A stretch of 20,168 nt of DNA from Clostridiales bacterium (GTDB lineage: Bacteria > Bacillota > Clostridia > Lachnospirales > WQUN01), in NCBI GenBank assembly GCA_031269415.1, contig JAISZF010000099.1, positions 1 to 20,168 on the forward strand, written 5' to 3'. Made by a program: the position numbers and the translations under genes. Position 1 is the stretch's first letter. Each line of letters begins with the position of its first letter. A model generated the notes under the pieces. The model made no database searches and had not been told where the DNA came from. It saw nothing but the letters and a program-made list of their open reading frames with translations. Below, one piece after another: positions 6,736-14,077 of the stretch.

Positions 6736-7613
6736 ATCAGACCGTAGTTCTCCATGGCTTTACGCAGAAACGCCTCGTTTTCCCGCTCCATCGACGTAAG
6801 AGGCTGCCGGTACCCGCCGACGTTCATTCCCATCAAATTCAGGGCTGTCTTTACCGGAATCGGATTTACCTCGCAGAATAAAGCGCGTGAAAGCTCCAAA
6901 AACCCGAGCTGCGACTTAGCCGCCGAAGCTATATCGCCGTTCAGAAAGCTCTGGGTCATCTCGTGAATCTGCTGGGGGATAATATTAGCCGCCGTGGAGA
7001 TAACCCCTTTCCCGCCCAGCGACATGACGGGAACTATATAATCGTCGTTGCCGGAGTAAACGTCCAGCTTGCCGCCGCAAAACTCAATGATTTCCGCCAC
7101 CTGCACAATATTGCCGCTGGCTTCTTTAATGCCGATGATATTGTCGATTTCAGACAGCGCTTTGGCTGTTTTAGGCTTGATGTTTAACCCGGTGCGGCCG
7201 GGCACATTATATACGATAATAGGCAGATCCACGCTGGCCGCTATTCTTGAATAATGCTCGACCAGACCCTTATGTGTCGTTTTATTGTAATAAGGCGTTA
7301 CCAGCATTAAACCGTCCGCTCCCACGGCCCGCGAGCGTACGCAGAGTTCCACGCCGTGATCCGTATGATTGCTGCCCGCGCCGGCAATAACCGGCACGCG
7401 TTTGTCAGCCGCGCAAACAGCGACGCGTATTACCTCTATCTGTTCGTCATCCGTAAGCGTAGACGCTTCCCCCGTGGTTCCGCAGATAATTAAGGCGTCA
7501 GTGCCGTTTTTAAGCTGAAATTCGATCAATTCCGTTATCTTTTCGTAATTAACCGAACCATCCTCCTTGAAAGGCGTAACAAGCGCCACGCCGGATCCAA
7601 TAAATAAGCTCAT
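6732..7613 (-). CDS. dapA: 4-hydroxy-tetrahydrodipicolinate synthase
   Basis: DapA condenses pyruvate with aspartate semialdehyde, the first committed step to diaminopimelate and lysine. The 293-residue protein has a complete TIM-barrel signature: GTTGEAS (45-51) for substrate binding, PYYNK (108-112), YNVPGRTG (135-142) with Tyr135 and Arg140, and GIKEASGN (161-168) with Lys163 as the Schiff-base residue. The start is ATG 7613, preceded by GGGGAGG. A longer in-frame start near 7682 is rejected because it would lie within the riboswitch terminator. It leads the dapA-dapB-rlmH-like operon, and its transcription is controlled by a lysine riboswitch directly upstream. Confidence 0.97.
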   Translation of the reverse strand: MSLFIGSGVALVTPFKEDGSVNYEKITELIEFQLKNGTDALIICGTTGEASTLTDDEQIEVIRVAVCAADKRVPVIAGAGSNHTDHGVELCVRSRAVGADGLMLVTPYYNKTTHKGLVEHYSRIAASVDLPIIVYNVPGRTGLNIKPKTAKALSEIDNIIGIKEASGNIVQVAEIIEFCGGKLDVYSGNDDYIVPVMSLGGKGVISTAANIIPQQIHEMTQSFLNGDIASAAKSQLGFLELSRALFCEVNPIPVKTALNLMGMNVGGYRQPLTSMERENEAFLRKAMENYGLI

Positions 7614-7637
7614 AAATACCCTCCCCTGCCGAGCGGC

Positions 7638-7663
7638 AAAAAAAAAATCGGCAGAGCGCCGAT
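7638..7663 (-). terminator. riboswitch-controlled intrinsic terminator
   Basis: A perfect 6-bp stem, ATCGGC/GCCGAT, with a 5-nt loop (7647-7663) is followed on the - strand by a run of nine T. It lies between the lysine aptamer and dapA. The GCGCTC within it (7654-7659) is complementary to GAGCGC of the aptamer 3' strand (7696-7701), giving a plausible antiterminator. Lysine binding would free the terminator. Confidence 0.85.
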
Positions 7664-7691
7664 AGTCCAAAGCAAAACGCAAAGAACAGTC

Positions 7692-7855
7692 GATAGCGCT
7701 CCATCAGCAACTGATGACAGCCGCACGGCTTTCGCGCGTTACGGCCAAGATTACGCCGGTAAGCCGCGCAATCTTTCGGCGGCGTCCCCTTTCACCGGAG
7801 ATCATCTGCGCTTCCCGCATACCATCCAGCTACTCTTGAAAACCGCTCCTCTATC
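7692..7855 (-). promoter_or_regulatory. lysine riboswitch (L-box) aptamer
   Basis: Read on the - strand, this leader has the conserved L-box elements in order: GATAGAGGAGCG opening P1, AGAGTAGCTGG, GGTGAAAGGGGACG, GCCGCCGAAAG and a closing TGATGGAGCGCTATC. The P1 arms GATAG (7851-7855) and CTATC (7692-7696) pair. Length (164 nt), motif spacing and position before dapA all fit the known lysine riboswitch class. Bound lysine should favour the downstream terminator and switch off dapA, dapB and the RlmH-like gene. Confidence 0.95.
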
Positions 7856-7866
7856 CATATATATTC

Positions 7867-7895
7867 ATTATAGCGCCCAAGTTCCGCTATGTCAA
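7867..7895 (-). promoter_or_regulatory. consensus sigma-A promoter of the dap operon
   Basis: On the - strand TTGACA (7890-7895) and TATAAT (7867-7872) are exactly consensus with a 17-nt spacer. Transcription should begin near 7860, at the base of the lysine aptamer, so essentially the whole leader is riboswitch. Confidence 0.9.
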
Positions 7896-7949
7896 TTAAA
7901 ATCTCATAATTCAAGATTTTTCATAAAAAAACATATTATCCAAAAAATC

Positions 7950-7977
7950 TTGACATATTCAAAATATATGATATTAT
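7950..7977 (+). promoter_or_regulatory. promoter of the tandem peptide genes
   Basis: TTGACA at 7950-7955 is followed after 16 nt by TATTAT (7972-7977); an overlapping TATATT at 7975-7980 would give a 19-nt spacer. The surrounding 7900-8040 is very A/T rich. Between promoter and start codon lies an imperfect inverted repeat (ACGCGCTT near 7996 and AAGCGTCGT near 8016) that could be a leader hairpin or operator. The promoter is divergent from the dap promoter, 55 nt away. Confidence 0.65.
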
Positions 7978-8055
7978 ATTTATATATACATCAAAACGCG
8001 CTTTAATGATCGAAGCGTCGTGAAACTATAATATTATATAGGGGAGGGGTTCACT

Positions 8056-8262
8056 GTGAAAGAAGAAAATTTAGGTATTGGCGGTTTTCAAGAACTTAGC
8101 GACGAAGATCTCCTTAATGTGTCGGGCGGTGGTCTTTTCAGCACGATACTAGGCACTGTCTTGGGTGGTGTCTTAAGTCCGATAACATCCACATTGAGCG
8201 GGCTGTTGAAAGGCGGAGTCAATATAGTCGGCTCGCTCTTCAGCGTTTTGTTCGGGCGCTAA
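8056..8262 (+). CDS. double-glycine leader peptide 1, probable class II bacteriocin
   Basis: The 68-residue product starts at GTG 8056, 6 nt after GGGGAGGGG. A 25-residue leader (MKEENLGIGGFQELSDEDLL then NVSGG) has the pattern recognised by PCAT/C39-peptidase exporters: acidic helix, hydrophobic positions and a GG cleavage site. The core of about 43 residues is hydrophobic, Gly/Ser/Leu rich and without Cys, with GTVLGG, a central Pro, LLKGGVNIVGSLF and a basic end FGR. GxxxG-type spacing and pairing with a paralogous gene 24 nt downstream suggest a two-peptide (class IIb) bacteriocin; lack of Cys argues against a lanthipeptide. No immunity, processing or export gene lies in the window. A signalling peptide is an alternative. 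Confidence 0.8.
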   Translation: MKEENLGIGGFQELSDEDLLNVSGGGLFSTILGTVLGGVLSPITSTLSGLLKGGVNIVGSLFSVLFGR

Positions 8263-8286
8263 TAGAAATTACATTGGGTGATCAGC

Positions 8287-8508
8287 ATGAAAGAAAAAAA
8301 TTTGGGTATTGGCAGTTTTGAGGAACTCGGCAATGATGAGTTGCTTACAGTGTCGGGCGGTGCGATTGCTATTGTTTCATCGCTTATAGCTCCTCTTATA
8401 GGAGGCGTCTTAGTTATAATAACAACCATACTCAGCGGCGCGATCAAAACCGGCGGCAATGTGATCGGTTCTCTCTTCAGCGGGTTTACCGGCGGCGACA
8501 GCAATTAG
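8287..8508 (+). CDS. double-glycine leader peptide 2, paralogue of the preceding gene
   Basis: The leader MKEKNLGIGSFEELGNDELL then TVSGG is nearly the same as that of the upstream peptide, showing tandem duplication. The core of about 48 residues (starting AIAIVSSLIAPLIGGVL) differs in its first half but shares GGNVIGSLFS with GGVNIVGSLFS of its partner. It ends FTGGDSN, acidic where the partner is basic, and has no Cys. ATG 8287 is chosen over an in-frame GTG at 8278 because it aligns with the partner start and has GGGTGATC just upstream. Two related but diverged cores with GxxxG-like motifs and opposite terminal charge fit a two-component membrane-active pair (inference). The operon ends in a strong terminator, so no immunity gene is cotranscribed. 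Confidence 0.8.
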   Translation: MKEKNLGIGSFEELGNDELLTVSGGAIAIVSSLIAPLIGGVLVIITTILSGAIKTGGNVIGSLFSGFTGGDSN

Positions 8509-8518
8509 TCAAACAAAC

Positions 8519-8556
8519 AAAGCGCTCTATCAAAACTTGTTGATAGAGCGCTTTTT
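8519..8556 (+). terminator. strong intrinsic terminator of the peptide operon
   Basis: AGCGCTCTATCAA (8521-8533) pairs perfectly with 8540-8552 around a 6-nt loop, a 13-bp stem followed by TTTTT and preceded by an A-rich tract. It can act in both directions and probably also ends the convergent LCP gene, which stops at 8581. Confidence 0.92.
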
Positions 8557-8580
8557 ATACTCGCGGCCTCTCTCGGATGC

Positions 8581-9738
8581 CTAATACCATGTTATAATAT
8601 CCAAATCCTTAGCATCTATATCCTTTTTAAAAGGATTAATTGTTTCATTAACCATCTCCACAATCGCGTATTCGTACAGGTATTCATAATACATGGGCGG
8701 TCCGCTCGTACCCGCCGTAGGCATGGTGTAGGTTGAAAGCGCGTCGGTTCCCTTAATCTTATTTAGCTGCTCGGCAAACCACAGCATATTCTCTATTTTT
8801 ATATCGGTGTATACGTACTCATTGAATATGTCTATAAATTCAGGTATTTTCGTGATATTCGACGGTTTCAGCAGGTTTTCGAGTATGGCTCTGATTACCG
8901 CCTGCTGATTTTCAATGCGATCGTAGTCGCTGATTATATTAATGTCGTCATTACCTTTTCTGTATCTGGCGAGCCTCAGCGCGTCCGCGCCGTCCAAATG
9001 CTGTTCGCCTTTCGGGATGTTAATATGTAAATTTTGTTCGGGATCGTCATATTTCATGTTCAGCGGAACAAACACGTCCACACCGCCAACAGCGTCAACA
9101 ATTTTAACGAACGCCTCCAAGTCTACGCACACGTAGAAATCAGGCGAAAACCCGATAATTGTTTTAACTTCCCGTCTTAACTGAGCGATTCCCTCATCTA
9201 CACCCCTCTCCCCATATAAAGTACCGGCGGCATACGCGGCGTTTATCTTTTTAGTGCCGCGCTTTACGTCTACCAGACTGTCTCGCGGGATACTGATTAT
9301 ATTCGCTTCCATGTTAACGGCGTCGTAGGACGCGACCATTATTGTATCCGTATTAATGCCTCCGTCCAAACCGATTATCAGGAATGTGTAGAATTCCTCC
9401 TTTCTGTCTTCGGAGGTAAAACCTTCGGGAGCGTGCGTGCCCTTGCCGACATTCATATCTTCCTCCGCCCCGTCCGGCGCTAGGTACGCGTATCCTCCGT
9501 CATTGGTTTCGGGAGTTTTATCCGCGGGGAACAGAGTTGGCGTAACGGTTGGCTCAGGTTCAATCACCGCCGCTTCTATAACCCGCGGAATTTCAGGCGG
9601 TCTTATTACGTTTCGCGCTATCATCCAGCCGGATACGGTAAATACGGAAACTGCCGATAATGAACTTACTAATCTTCCTATGGCAAATGACTTTTTCTGA
9701 ATTTTTGCGGGTTCACATCTTGACTTCTCATTTTCCAT
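8581..9738 (-). CDS. LytR-CpsA-Psr (LCP) family cell wall polymer ligase
   Basis: LCP proteins transfer teichoic acid or other glycopolymers from lipid carrier to peptidoglycan outside the membrane. The 385-residue product has a short cytoplasmic N-terminus, one membrane segment at about residues 20-45 and a Pro/Thr/Glu-rich linker. The LCP domain follows: FLIIGLDGGINTDTIMVASY, IISIPRDSLVDV, KINAAYAAG, VDAVGGVDVFVP and RLARYRKG with DYDRIENQQ, holding the Arg/Asp residues that bind the pyrophosphate lipid. ATG 9738 is chosen over an ATG at 9831. The latter overlaps the -35 box of the gene's own promoter (9800-9828) and lacks a ribosome site, while AGAGG precedes 9738. Function is clear at family level; the polymer is unknown. 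Confidence 0.92.
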   Translation of the reverse strand: MENEKSRCEPAKIQKKSFAIGRLVSSLSAVSVFTVSGWMIARNVIRPPEIPRVIEAAVIEPEPTVTPTLFPADKTPETNDGGYAYLAPDGAEEDMNVGKGTHAPEGFTSEDRKEEFYTFLIIGLDGGINTDTIMVASYDAVNMEANIISIPRDSLVDVKRGTKKINAAYAAGTLYGERGVDEGIAQLRREVKTIIGFSPDFYVCVDLEAFVKIVDAVGGVDVFVPLNMKYDDPEQNLHINIPKGEQHLDGADALRLARYRKGNDDINIISDYDRIENQQAVIRAILENLLKPSNITKIPEFIDIFNEYVYTDIKIENMLWFAEQLNKIKGTDALSTYTMPTAGTSGPPMYYEYLYEYAIVEMVNETINPFKKDIDAKDLDIITWY

Positions 9739-9794
9739 CTTACGCAAAACCTCTTTTATATATAATAGTGAAACGCGGGCGGCAGCCGCTGCCA

Positions 9795-9836
9795 CTAAGA
9801 TTATACATTGTATTACTATAGAATTCAACATGTATC
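9795..9836. repeat. direct repeat copy 1 (promoter-bearing), before the LCP gene
   Basis: This 42-bp stretch matches 11545-11586 at 35 of 42 positions with no gaps, in the same orientation. It contains the LCP promoter. The two copies start exactly 1750 bp apart and bracket the ATPase/nuclease gene. Similarity fades on both sides, with a shared CGCGTTT a little further downstream on the - strand. Confidence 0.85.
9800..9828 (-). promoter_or_regulatory. sigma-A promoter of the LCP gene
   Basis: On the - strand TTGAAT (9823-9828), 17 nt and TATAAT (9800-9805). A 13-bp palindrome GGCAGCCGCTGCC (9781-9793 on +) lies at the expected transcription start and could be an operator or leader hairpin. 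The start codon used, 9738, is about 55 nt downstream. Confidence 0.8.
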
Positions 9837-9879
9837 ATAACATGACAGGCAAAGCGTTATACGGTTAGATCCGCTGATG

Positions 9880-11454
9880 TTATTCCCAATCGCGGTACGC
9901 GACAATTGTTTCAGAAATTTCAAATCCATTAAACAGAAACGTTTTGCCGCTTCGAGGCAATTTTTTATTGTCCGTGAAACTGAGCATAAAACCTTTGGTT
10001 TGTCCGCGGCTTTCCAGATAGCCAATAAGTTGTTCATAGCCTCTCTCAGCCGCTTTTTCCCCGCGCCAGATTTTTAGTTCAATGACATATTCCTCACCTC
10101 CGAAAAAAACCACTATATCCATACGGCGGCTTCCGCGTGTTTCAGGTTCAACAGCGTAATGTCCGGTTCCATTTATGATAGGCTTGAGAAAACTAAGAAA
10201 TAACAGCCGACCCTGACGCTCAATAAAGGCGCTGTCCCGGTCTCTGTACTCGGACCGCATGAACTTCGCGAATTTTCTTAAAATGGAGTCAACATCAAGT
10301 TTGTCGTTACGGATAAATGTGGATTCTTCTTCGGCGTATTTTACAGTGAGCGAACGTGTTTCAGAAACAGAAATCAAATAATCATAAATAACCGTTTCGA
10401 AAATTATATTAGAAATACGGGCTTTTCCGTTTTTTTCAATAAGGATGCCATACATGACTCCGAGATCAATAACCGGATTCCGTTTTTCGAAGGTAACAGA
10501 CGTATCGCCGAGAATTACCTGCCTGACCAAATTAGAAAAGGATTCTATATTCTCAATATTTTTTATAACATCGTCAAACAATGAATTGTCTTTTTTCAGC
10601 AATCGCCCCTCCGCTTTGTCAACACCTTTGGGACTCCAGTTCAGGGATGCGTCATCCATAATTTTACAAAGGCTGCTGACCAAGTAAGGATATCCATTTG
10701 TGTAATAAAAAATCCTCTCAGCAACCGCGTTCGCGTCCATGCCTGTCGTGTGATCGTTTTCATAGGAATTCAGCATAGTTACGATTTCAGATGGAGAAAA
10801 ACTCAGATCCACCTCACATTCAGCGGCAATATTCCAAGGACTGTTGTAGCTATGCTTTTCACGCGGGCGAATCCTTCTTTTTAAGTTCTTGATATCATGG
10901 ACTCCGGCCAAAATAACACTTTGAAACGCCGGAATATTTTGATCGACACGCGCGAGATACATTTCACGTAACATGCCTAAAAAGTCCAGAAATACGTCAA
11001 AATCTGATGCGTGATCAACTTCATCAATCATCAACACAACATTTTTGTCGGAAGATTCACAAAATTCTGTTATTCTCTCCTGCAGATAACTCATAGGGAA
11101 ATTTTGATCGACAGGGGTGTCCCAGATCATGGAAAGGCGCTTGTGCTTGCTCTTAACGCTGTTAATTATATGTTTTCTAATTGCCCCCGCAAATATTTCT
11201 GATGAGGCAAAATACTCGCTTTTGCCTTCAAAGCTCATTCTAATCACTATGTTGTCTTTTTCCAATTCCCTTTCAAGAAAAGATAACGTAGTGGTTTTAC
11301 CGTATTGTCTCGCCCTGTTTAATGTGAAATAAGCGCCCTGATTGATATAAGACCGAATGATTATATTGATCTTTTCGCTGGTATCCACCATATAGTGCAG
11401 TTTTGGATTACATAACCCTGTTACGTTAAATTTTTTACCTGTTAAGGCATTCAT
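9880..11454 (-). CDS. AAA-like ATPase with C-terminal PD-(D/E)XK nuclease-like domain
   Basis: The 524-residue protein belongs to the clostridial family starting KFNVTGLCNPKLHYMVDTS. The nucleotide-binding region has a degenerate Walker A, NRARQYGKTTT at 46-56, lacking the first glycine, and Walker B VLMIDEVDHA at 141-150. The C-terminus holds a nuclease-type motif: Asp446 in RMDIVVFF, then Glu459 and Lys461 in VIELKIWRG. Members are common, often multicopy and of unknown role, sometimes suspected of defence or mobile-element links. The start at 11454 has AAAGGTGG upstream. The gene has its own promoter and is more A/T rich than dap or moe genes. It lies between two copies of a promoter-bearing repeat and follows a truncated sensor gene, suggesting it arrived by insertion. 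No terminator separates it from the LCP promoter. Confidence 0.88.
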   Translation of the reverse strand: MNALTGKKFNVTGLCNPKLHYMVDTSEKINIIIRSYINQGAYFTLNRARQYGKTTTLSFLERELEKDNIVIRMSFEGKSEYFASSEIFAGAIRKHIINSVKSKHKRLSMIWDTPVDQNFPMSYLQERITEFCESSDKNVVLMIDEVDHASDFDVFLDFLGMLREMYLARVDQNIPAFQSVILAGVHDIKNLKRRIRPREKHSYNSPWNIAAECEVDLSFSPSEIVTMLNSYENDHTTGMDANAVAERIFYYTNGYPYLVSSLCKIMDDASLNWSPKGVDKAEGRLLKKDNSLFDDVIKNIENIESFSNLVRQVILGDTSVTFEKRNPVIDLGVMYGILIEKNGKARISNIIFETVIYDYLISVSETRSLTVKYAEEESTFIRNDKLDVDSILRKFAKFMRSEYRDRDSAFIERQGRLLFLSFLKPIINGTGHYAVEPETRGSRRMDIVVFFGGEEYVIELKIWRGEKAAERGYEQLIGYLESRGQTKGFMLSFTDNKKLPRSGKTFLFNGFEISETIVAYRDWE

Positions 11455-11544
11455 CGTATCCCACCTTTCAAAAAGCTCTTTGGTAAATTGAGTACGGGGA
11501 CAATCAAGGTTGATATCCGCACATTAAAACGCGAATGTCAATCT

Positions 11545-11586
11545 CTAGGATTATACATAGTACTGCCATGAAATTCAACATGTATC
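11545..11586. repeat. direct repeat copy 2 (promoter-bearing), before the ATPase gene
   Basis: Same 42-bp element as 9795-9836 (35 of 42 identical, no gaps). The conserved ends include ATTCAACATGTATC. All six bases of both the -35 and the -10 box are kept, while most differences fall in the spacer, which suggests selection for promoter function after duplication. Confidence 0.85.
11550..11578 (-). promoter_or_regulatory. sigma-A promoter of the ATPase/nuclease gene
   Basis: On the - strand TTGAAT (11573-11578), 17 nt and TATAAT (11550-11555), the same boxes and spacing as the LCP promoter. The untranslated leader to ATG 11454 is about 90 nt. Confidence 0.8.
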
Positions 11587-11678
11587 CTTTTGATTTAGCT
11601 GAACTAAGGATAAACGCTTTTTGGTGTTTGGGCTATATTATTTTTTCGACATATTTTTCATCCGCTTATTTGAGAACT

Positions 11679-12665
11679 TCAATCTGTCCAGTTATTTCGA
11701 ATTTCTCTGATCGCGTTGGTGCATAAGACGATAGGCGTTGTAAGATAACTTGAAAAAACAAGCGTAATAAGCAACAAAAACGCGCTGACCGGCACCAGAG
11801 CGTACATAAGCCATATATAGCCGCTAAAGGATTCTTTTTCAAAAACAGAATAAGGAACGCGGTACGCCGCGATCCACCCCGTTGACTCCGACTTGTGGAA
11901 GGCGGTCGCGTTAAGACGGTTTTTATCCCAAATAACCAGATTATAGATTCCAGAGCGAATCTGCTCGCGAGTCAATGCGATCACGCTGTCGTCCCATATA
12001 TTATTATAAATGACTCTGCCATTTATGTTGAGCAGCGCGACGGTGTGAGCCGCGTTTTCCTCTTGCAGCAACGAATATATATTGGATTGCGGAATATGAA
12101 AAACAAGTATGCCCCGCCGGAATAAGCGGTGATAATCCTTTAATTCATAGTACACGGAAACCGCGGGAGTGTTTGGCTTGTTTTGCAAATAATCCTTAGA
12201 ATCTCCGAAATCAATTAGACGTTTGTCACGATCCAGCAGGGGAAAAATTTTTTCAGGTTCAAAATCTTGGTTAATTCCTGCCAGTCTCATATTAGGAGTA
12301 GTCACGAAACGTCCGTCTATGTCAAAAGCGATTATCCCTATATCGTTGTATATTTGCGAAACGCTGCTGAAAAAATGACTGACATTTCTCTCCTTGGTAT
12401 AGAGTTCAAGGGAATTTTCCGTGTCGTGGGTTTGGAAGTATTCCTGCAGCCAGTTGCTGTAAATAACGGTGTACGCTGCAGAGTCCAAAACCTGAAAATA
12501 TGAGTCAATTCCCGACGTTAGCCGCTGGCACGCGCTCAAAGCGTACCACTCAGCGTTGTTCCGGCTCACTCGCCGTATGATGCTGAAAAATACGATAAGG
12601 CAAGCCAAGGCTACTACTAAAAATATACAAACCACCAACAGAATAACTTTATACTTCAGTCGCAT
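11679..12665 (-). CDS. YesM-like sensor protein, truncated before the kinase domain
   Basis: The 328-residue product has a membrane segment at about 6-27, a large extracytoplasmic sensing domain (dCache-like, about 35-280), a second membrane segment near 284-308 and only the first residues of a HAMP linker (TTPIVLCTNAIREIRNN) before a TGA. YesM-type sensors of sugar operons continue with HAMP, a histidine phosphoacceptor and an ATPase domain; all of these are missing, and no AraC-type partner regulator follows. The next frame gives GQIEVLK, compatible with a short frameshifted HAMP remnant. Homology is then lost within about 90 nt of the promoter repeat that begins the ATPase unit. It overlaps the GH5 gene by 17 nt, with GGGGGAG inside that gene as ribosome site. 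It cannot signal as a kinase by itself. Confidence 0.8.
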   Translation of the reverse strand: MRLKYKVILLVVCIFLVVALACLIVFFSIIRRVSRNNAEWYALSACQRLTSGIDSYFQVLDSAAYTVIYSNWLQEYFQTHDTENSLELYTKERNVSHFFSSVSQIYNDIGIIAFDIDGRFVTTPNMRLAGINQDFEPEKIFPLLDRDKRLIDFGDSKDYLQNKPNTPAVSVYYELKDYHRLFRRGILVFHIPQSNIYSLLQEENAAHTVALLNINGRVIYNNIWDDSVIALTREQIRSGIYNLVIWDKNRLNATAFHKSESTGWIAAYRVPYSVFEKESFSGYIWLMYALVPVSAFLLLITLVFSSYLTTPIVLCTNAIREIRNNWTD

Positions 12666-14061
12666 GGCCAGCTCCCCCCAAACGCTTCTTTAAAATGCCC
12701 GCGTATGCGTAGGGAACGCAATTTTCTAAAAGAAATGAACTCATCAGGCGATCGATTTCCGTATATGACATCGACTTAAACTCACGCACGAATATCGGTT
12801 GTAGCAGACTGTTGTAATATGAATCATCAAAAGCGGACAGCATAAACGGAATATTGCTTTCACTGTCAAACTCTTCCGCAGACACGCAAGCGTGAGTCAA
12901 TTCCGCGACTTTCTCTAATTCGCGCGTCAGTCGGGCGCGATTAATATTCACAGGACGCGCTCCGCATTTTTCATGCCTTGCAAGCACATGCCGGAGACGC
13001 TCGAAATATTCGCATTCAGGAGAGAGGCGCACCACGCCCATGCTTCCGCTATCTTTATAGGTCCAGCATGTCCAATGCGCCTTGAAATTGTCAAAAGCCC
13101 TTATCTGATCCAAAAAAACATTCAGATGCCCCGGCGCGGAACCGCCTCCAAATTCGCCCACCCATAGCGGGGCATTGTAGCGACGGCAGAATTGAACGCT
13201 TTCATGTTCCAAAAACTCCTTCGCTATTTTCTTGGAGTCCCAATACTCACCGTTAATAGATCCGGGATATGGCGCTCGCCAGCCTGCTTTAGAATAATTG
13301 TGACCGCTGTAAACGAGATTCTCGGCAAACGGCTCGTCCAATCCTGAAAACAGGGTGGAAAACAGATCACCCTCAAGAAAAATTATATGCTCCGAATCAA
13401 CCTTTCTTATGCGTTCCACAGTGGTTCGGTATACACTGTTCAGCGCGTCCCAGTTAGGCTTGTACGGAGTGGGCAATCTTCCCAGTTCAGCTTCGCTCAT
13501 TGGCTCGTTCATGAGATTGTACCCCGCCACCGCGCTTCGATCTCGGCAGTGTTCCGCTATTGCTTCCCATAAGCTGTAGAATCGTTCTTGAAAATGCGGC
13601 GTGGACCAGAACATTGAACGGCGGGAAGCGTTGTCGCAATGCCAGTCGGTATTCTGATATCCAGCCGCCGCGTGTAGATCAAGGATCAAGTAAATATCCT
13701 TTTTCTCGCATTGGCCGATAATCCAATCCAGCCGATCAAAGCCTCTCCGTTTGTACTGAAAAGGCCTGTCGTCGTCCTCGAAATGGTGATAATTAAGCGG
13801 AAGCCGTATGACGTTAACGCCCAAGCTTTTTATATAGGCGATATCCCGCTCTGTTATAAAGCGGTCCATCATACTTTCAAAGATATATTCGCATTTATCC
13901 GCCCCAAGCTCACGGCGAAACAGATATTTTAGCGTATGCTCCACCCCGGGCATGGAGTTGATAAAATCTTCCATATTCATATATCCGCCCGCACAGACCC
14001 CGCGTAAATACACGGGGTCCCCGTTCACCTTCACAATATTTCCGTTTTGGACAGATAGCAT
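12649..14061 (-). CDS. glycoside hydrolase family 5-like, cytoplasmic
   Basis: The 470-residue protein shows the GH5 (clan GH-A) layout: RGVCAGG near the start, NVIRLPLNY (83-91), LILDLHAAAG (125-134), the acid/base motif YNLMNEP with Glu186, GHNYS (253-257) and the nucleophile motif LWVGEFGGG with Glu303. A C-terminal helical part from about 350 is not recognised. There is no signal peptide, so it acts in the cytoplasm on imported oligosaccharides, most likely beta-linked glucose or mannose chains (inference from family and operon). AGGAGG lies 5 nt before ATG 14061. It follows the permease gene by 16 nt and overlaps the sensor gene. All catalytic residues are present, although the import permease upstream is broken. 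Confidence 0.88.
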   Translation of the reverse strand: MLSVQNGNIVKVNGDPVYLRGVCAGGYMNMEDFINSMPGVEHTLKYLFRRELGADKCEYIFESMMDRFITERDIAYIKSLGVNVIRLPLNYHHFEDDDRPFQYKRRGFDRLDWIIGQCEKKDIYLILDLHAAAGYQNTDWHCDNASRRSMFWSTPHFQERFYSLWEAIAEHCRDRSAVAGYNLMNEPMSEAELGRLPTPYKPNWDALNSVYRTTVERIRKVDSEHIIFLEGDLFSTLFSGLDEPFAENLVYSGHNYSKAGWRAPYPGSINGEYWDSKKIAKEFLEHESVQFCRRYNAPLWVGEFGGGSAPGHLNVFLDQIRAFDNFKAHWTCWTYKDSGSMGVVRLSPECEYFERLRHVLARHEKCGARPVNINRARLTRELEKVAELTHACVSAEEFDSESNIPFMLSAFDDSYYNSLLQPIFVREFKSMSYTEIDRLMSSFLLENCVPYAYAGILKKRLGGAGHATEV

Positions 14062-14077
14062 ACGCGCCTCCTGGTGT

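Noticed and set aside
7614..7682. Extended N-terminus for dapA
   Set aside because: It would be translated through the riboswitch terminator and lacks homology; ATG 7613 has a clear ribosome site.
8056..8508. Tandem peptides as lanthipeptides or other Cys-crosslinked RiPPs
   Set aside because: Neither core contains Cys and no modification enzyme is nearby; unmodified class II type fits better.
9739..9831. Extended N-terminus for the LCP protein
   Set aside because: The upstream ATG overlaps the -35 box of the gene's own promoter and has no ribosome site.
9795..11586. Flanking repeats as insertion-sequence ends
   Set aside because: The repeats are direct, not inverted, contain promoters, and there is no transposase; the ATPase/nuclease is not a known transposase family.
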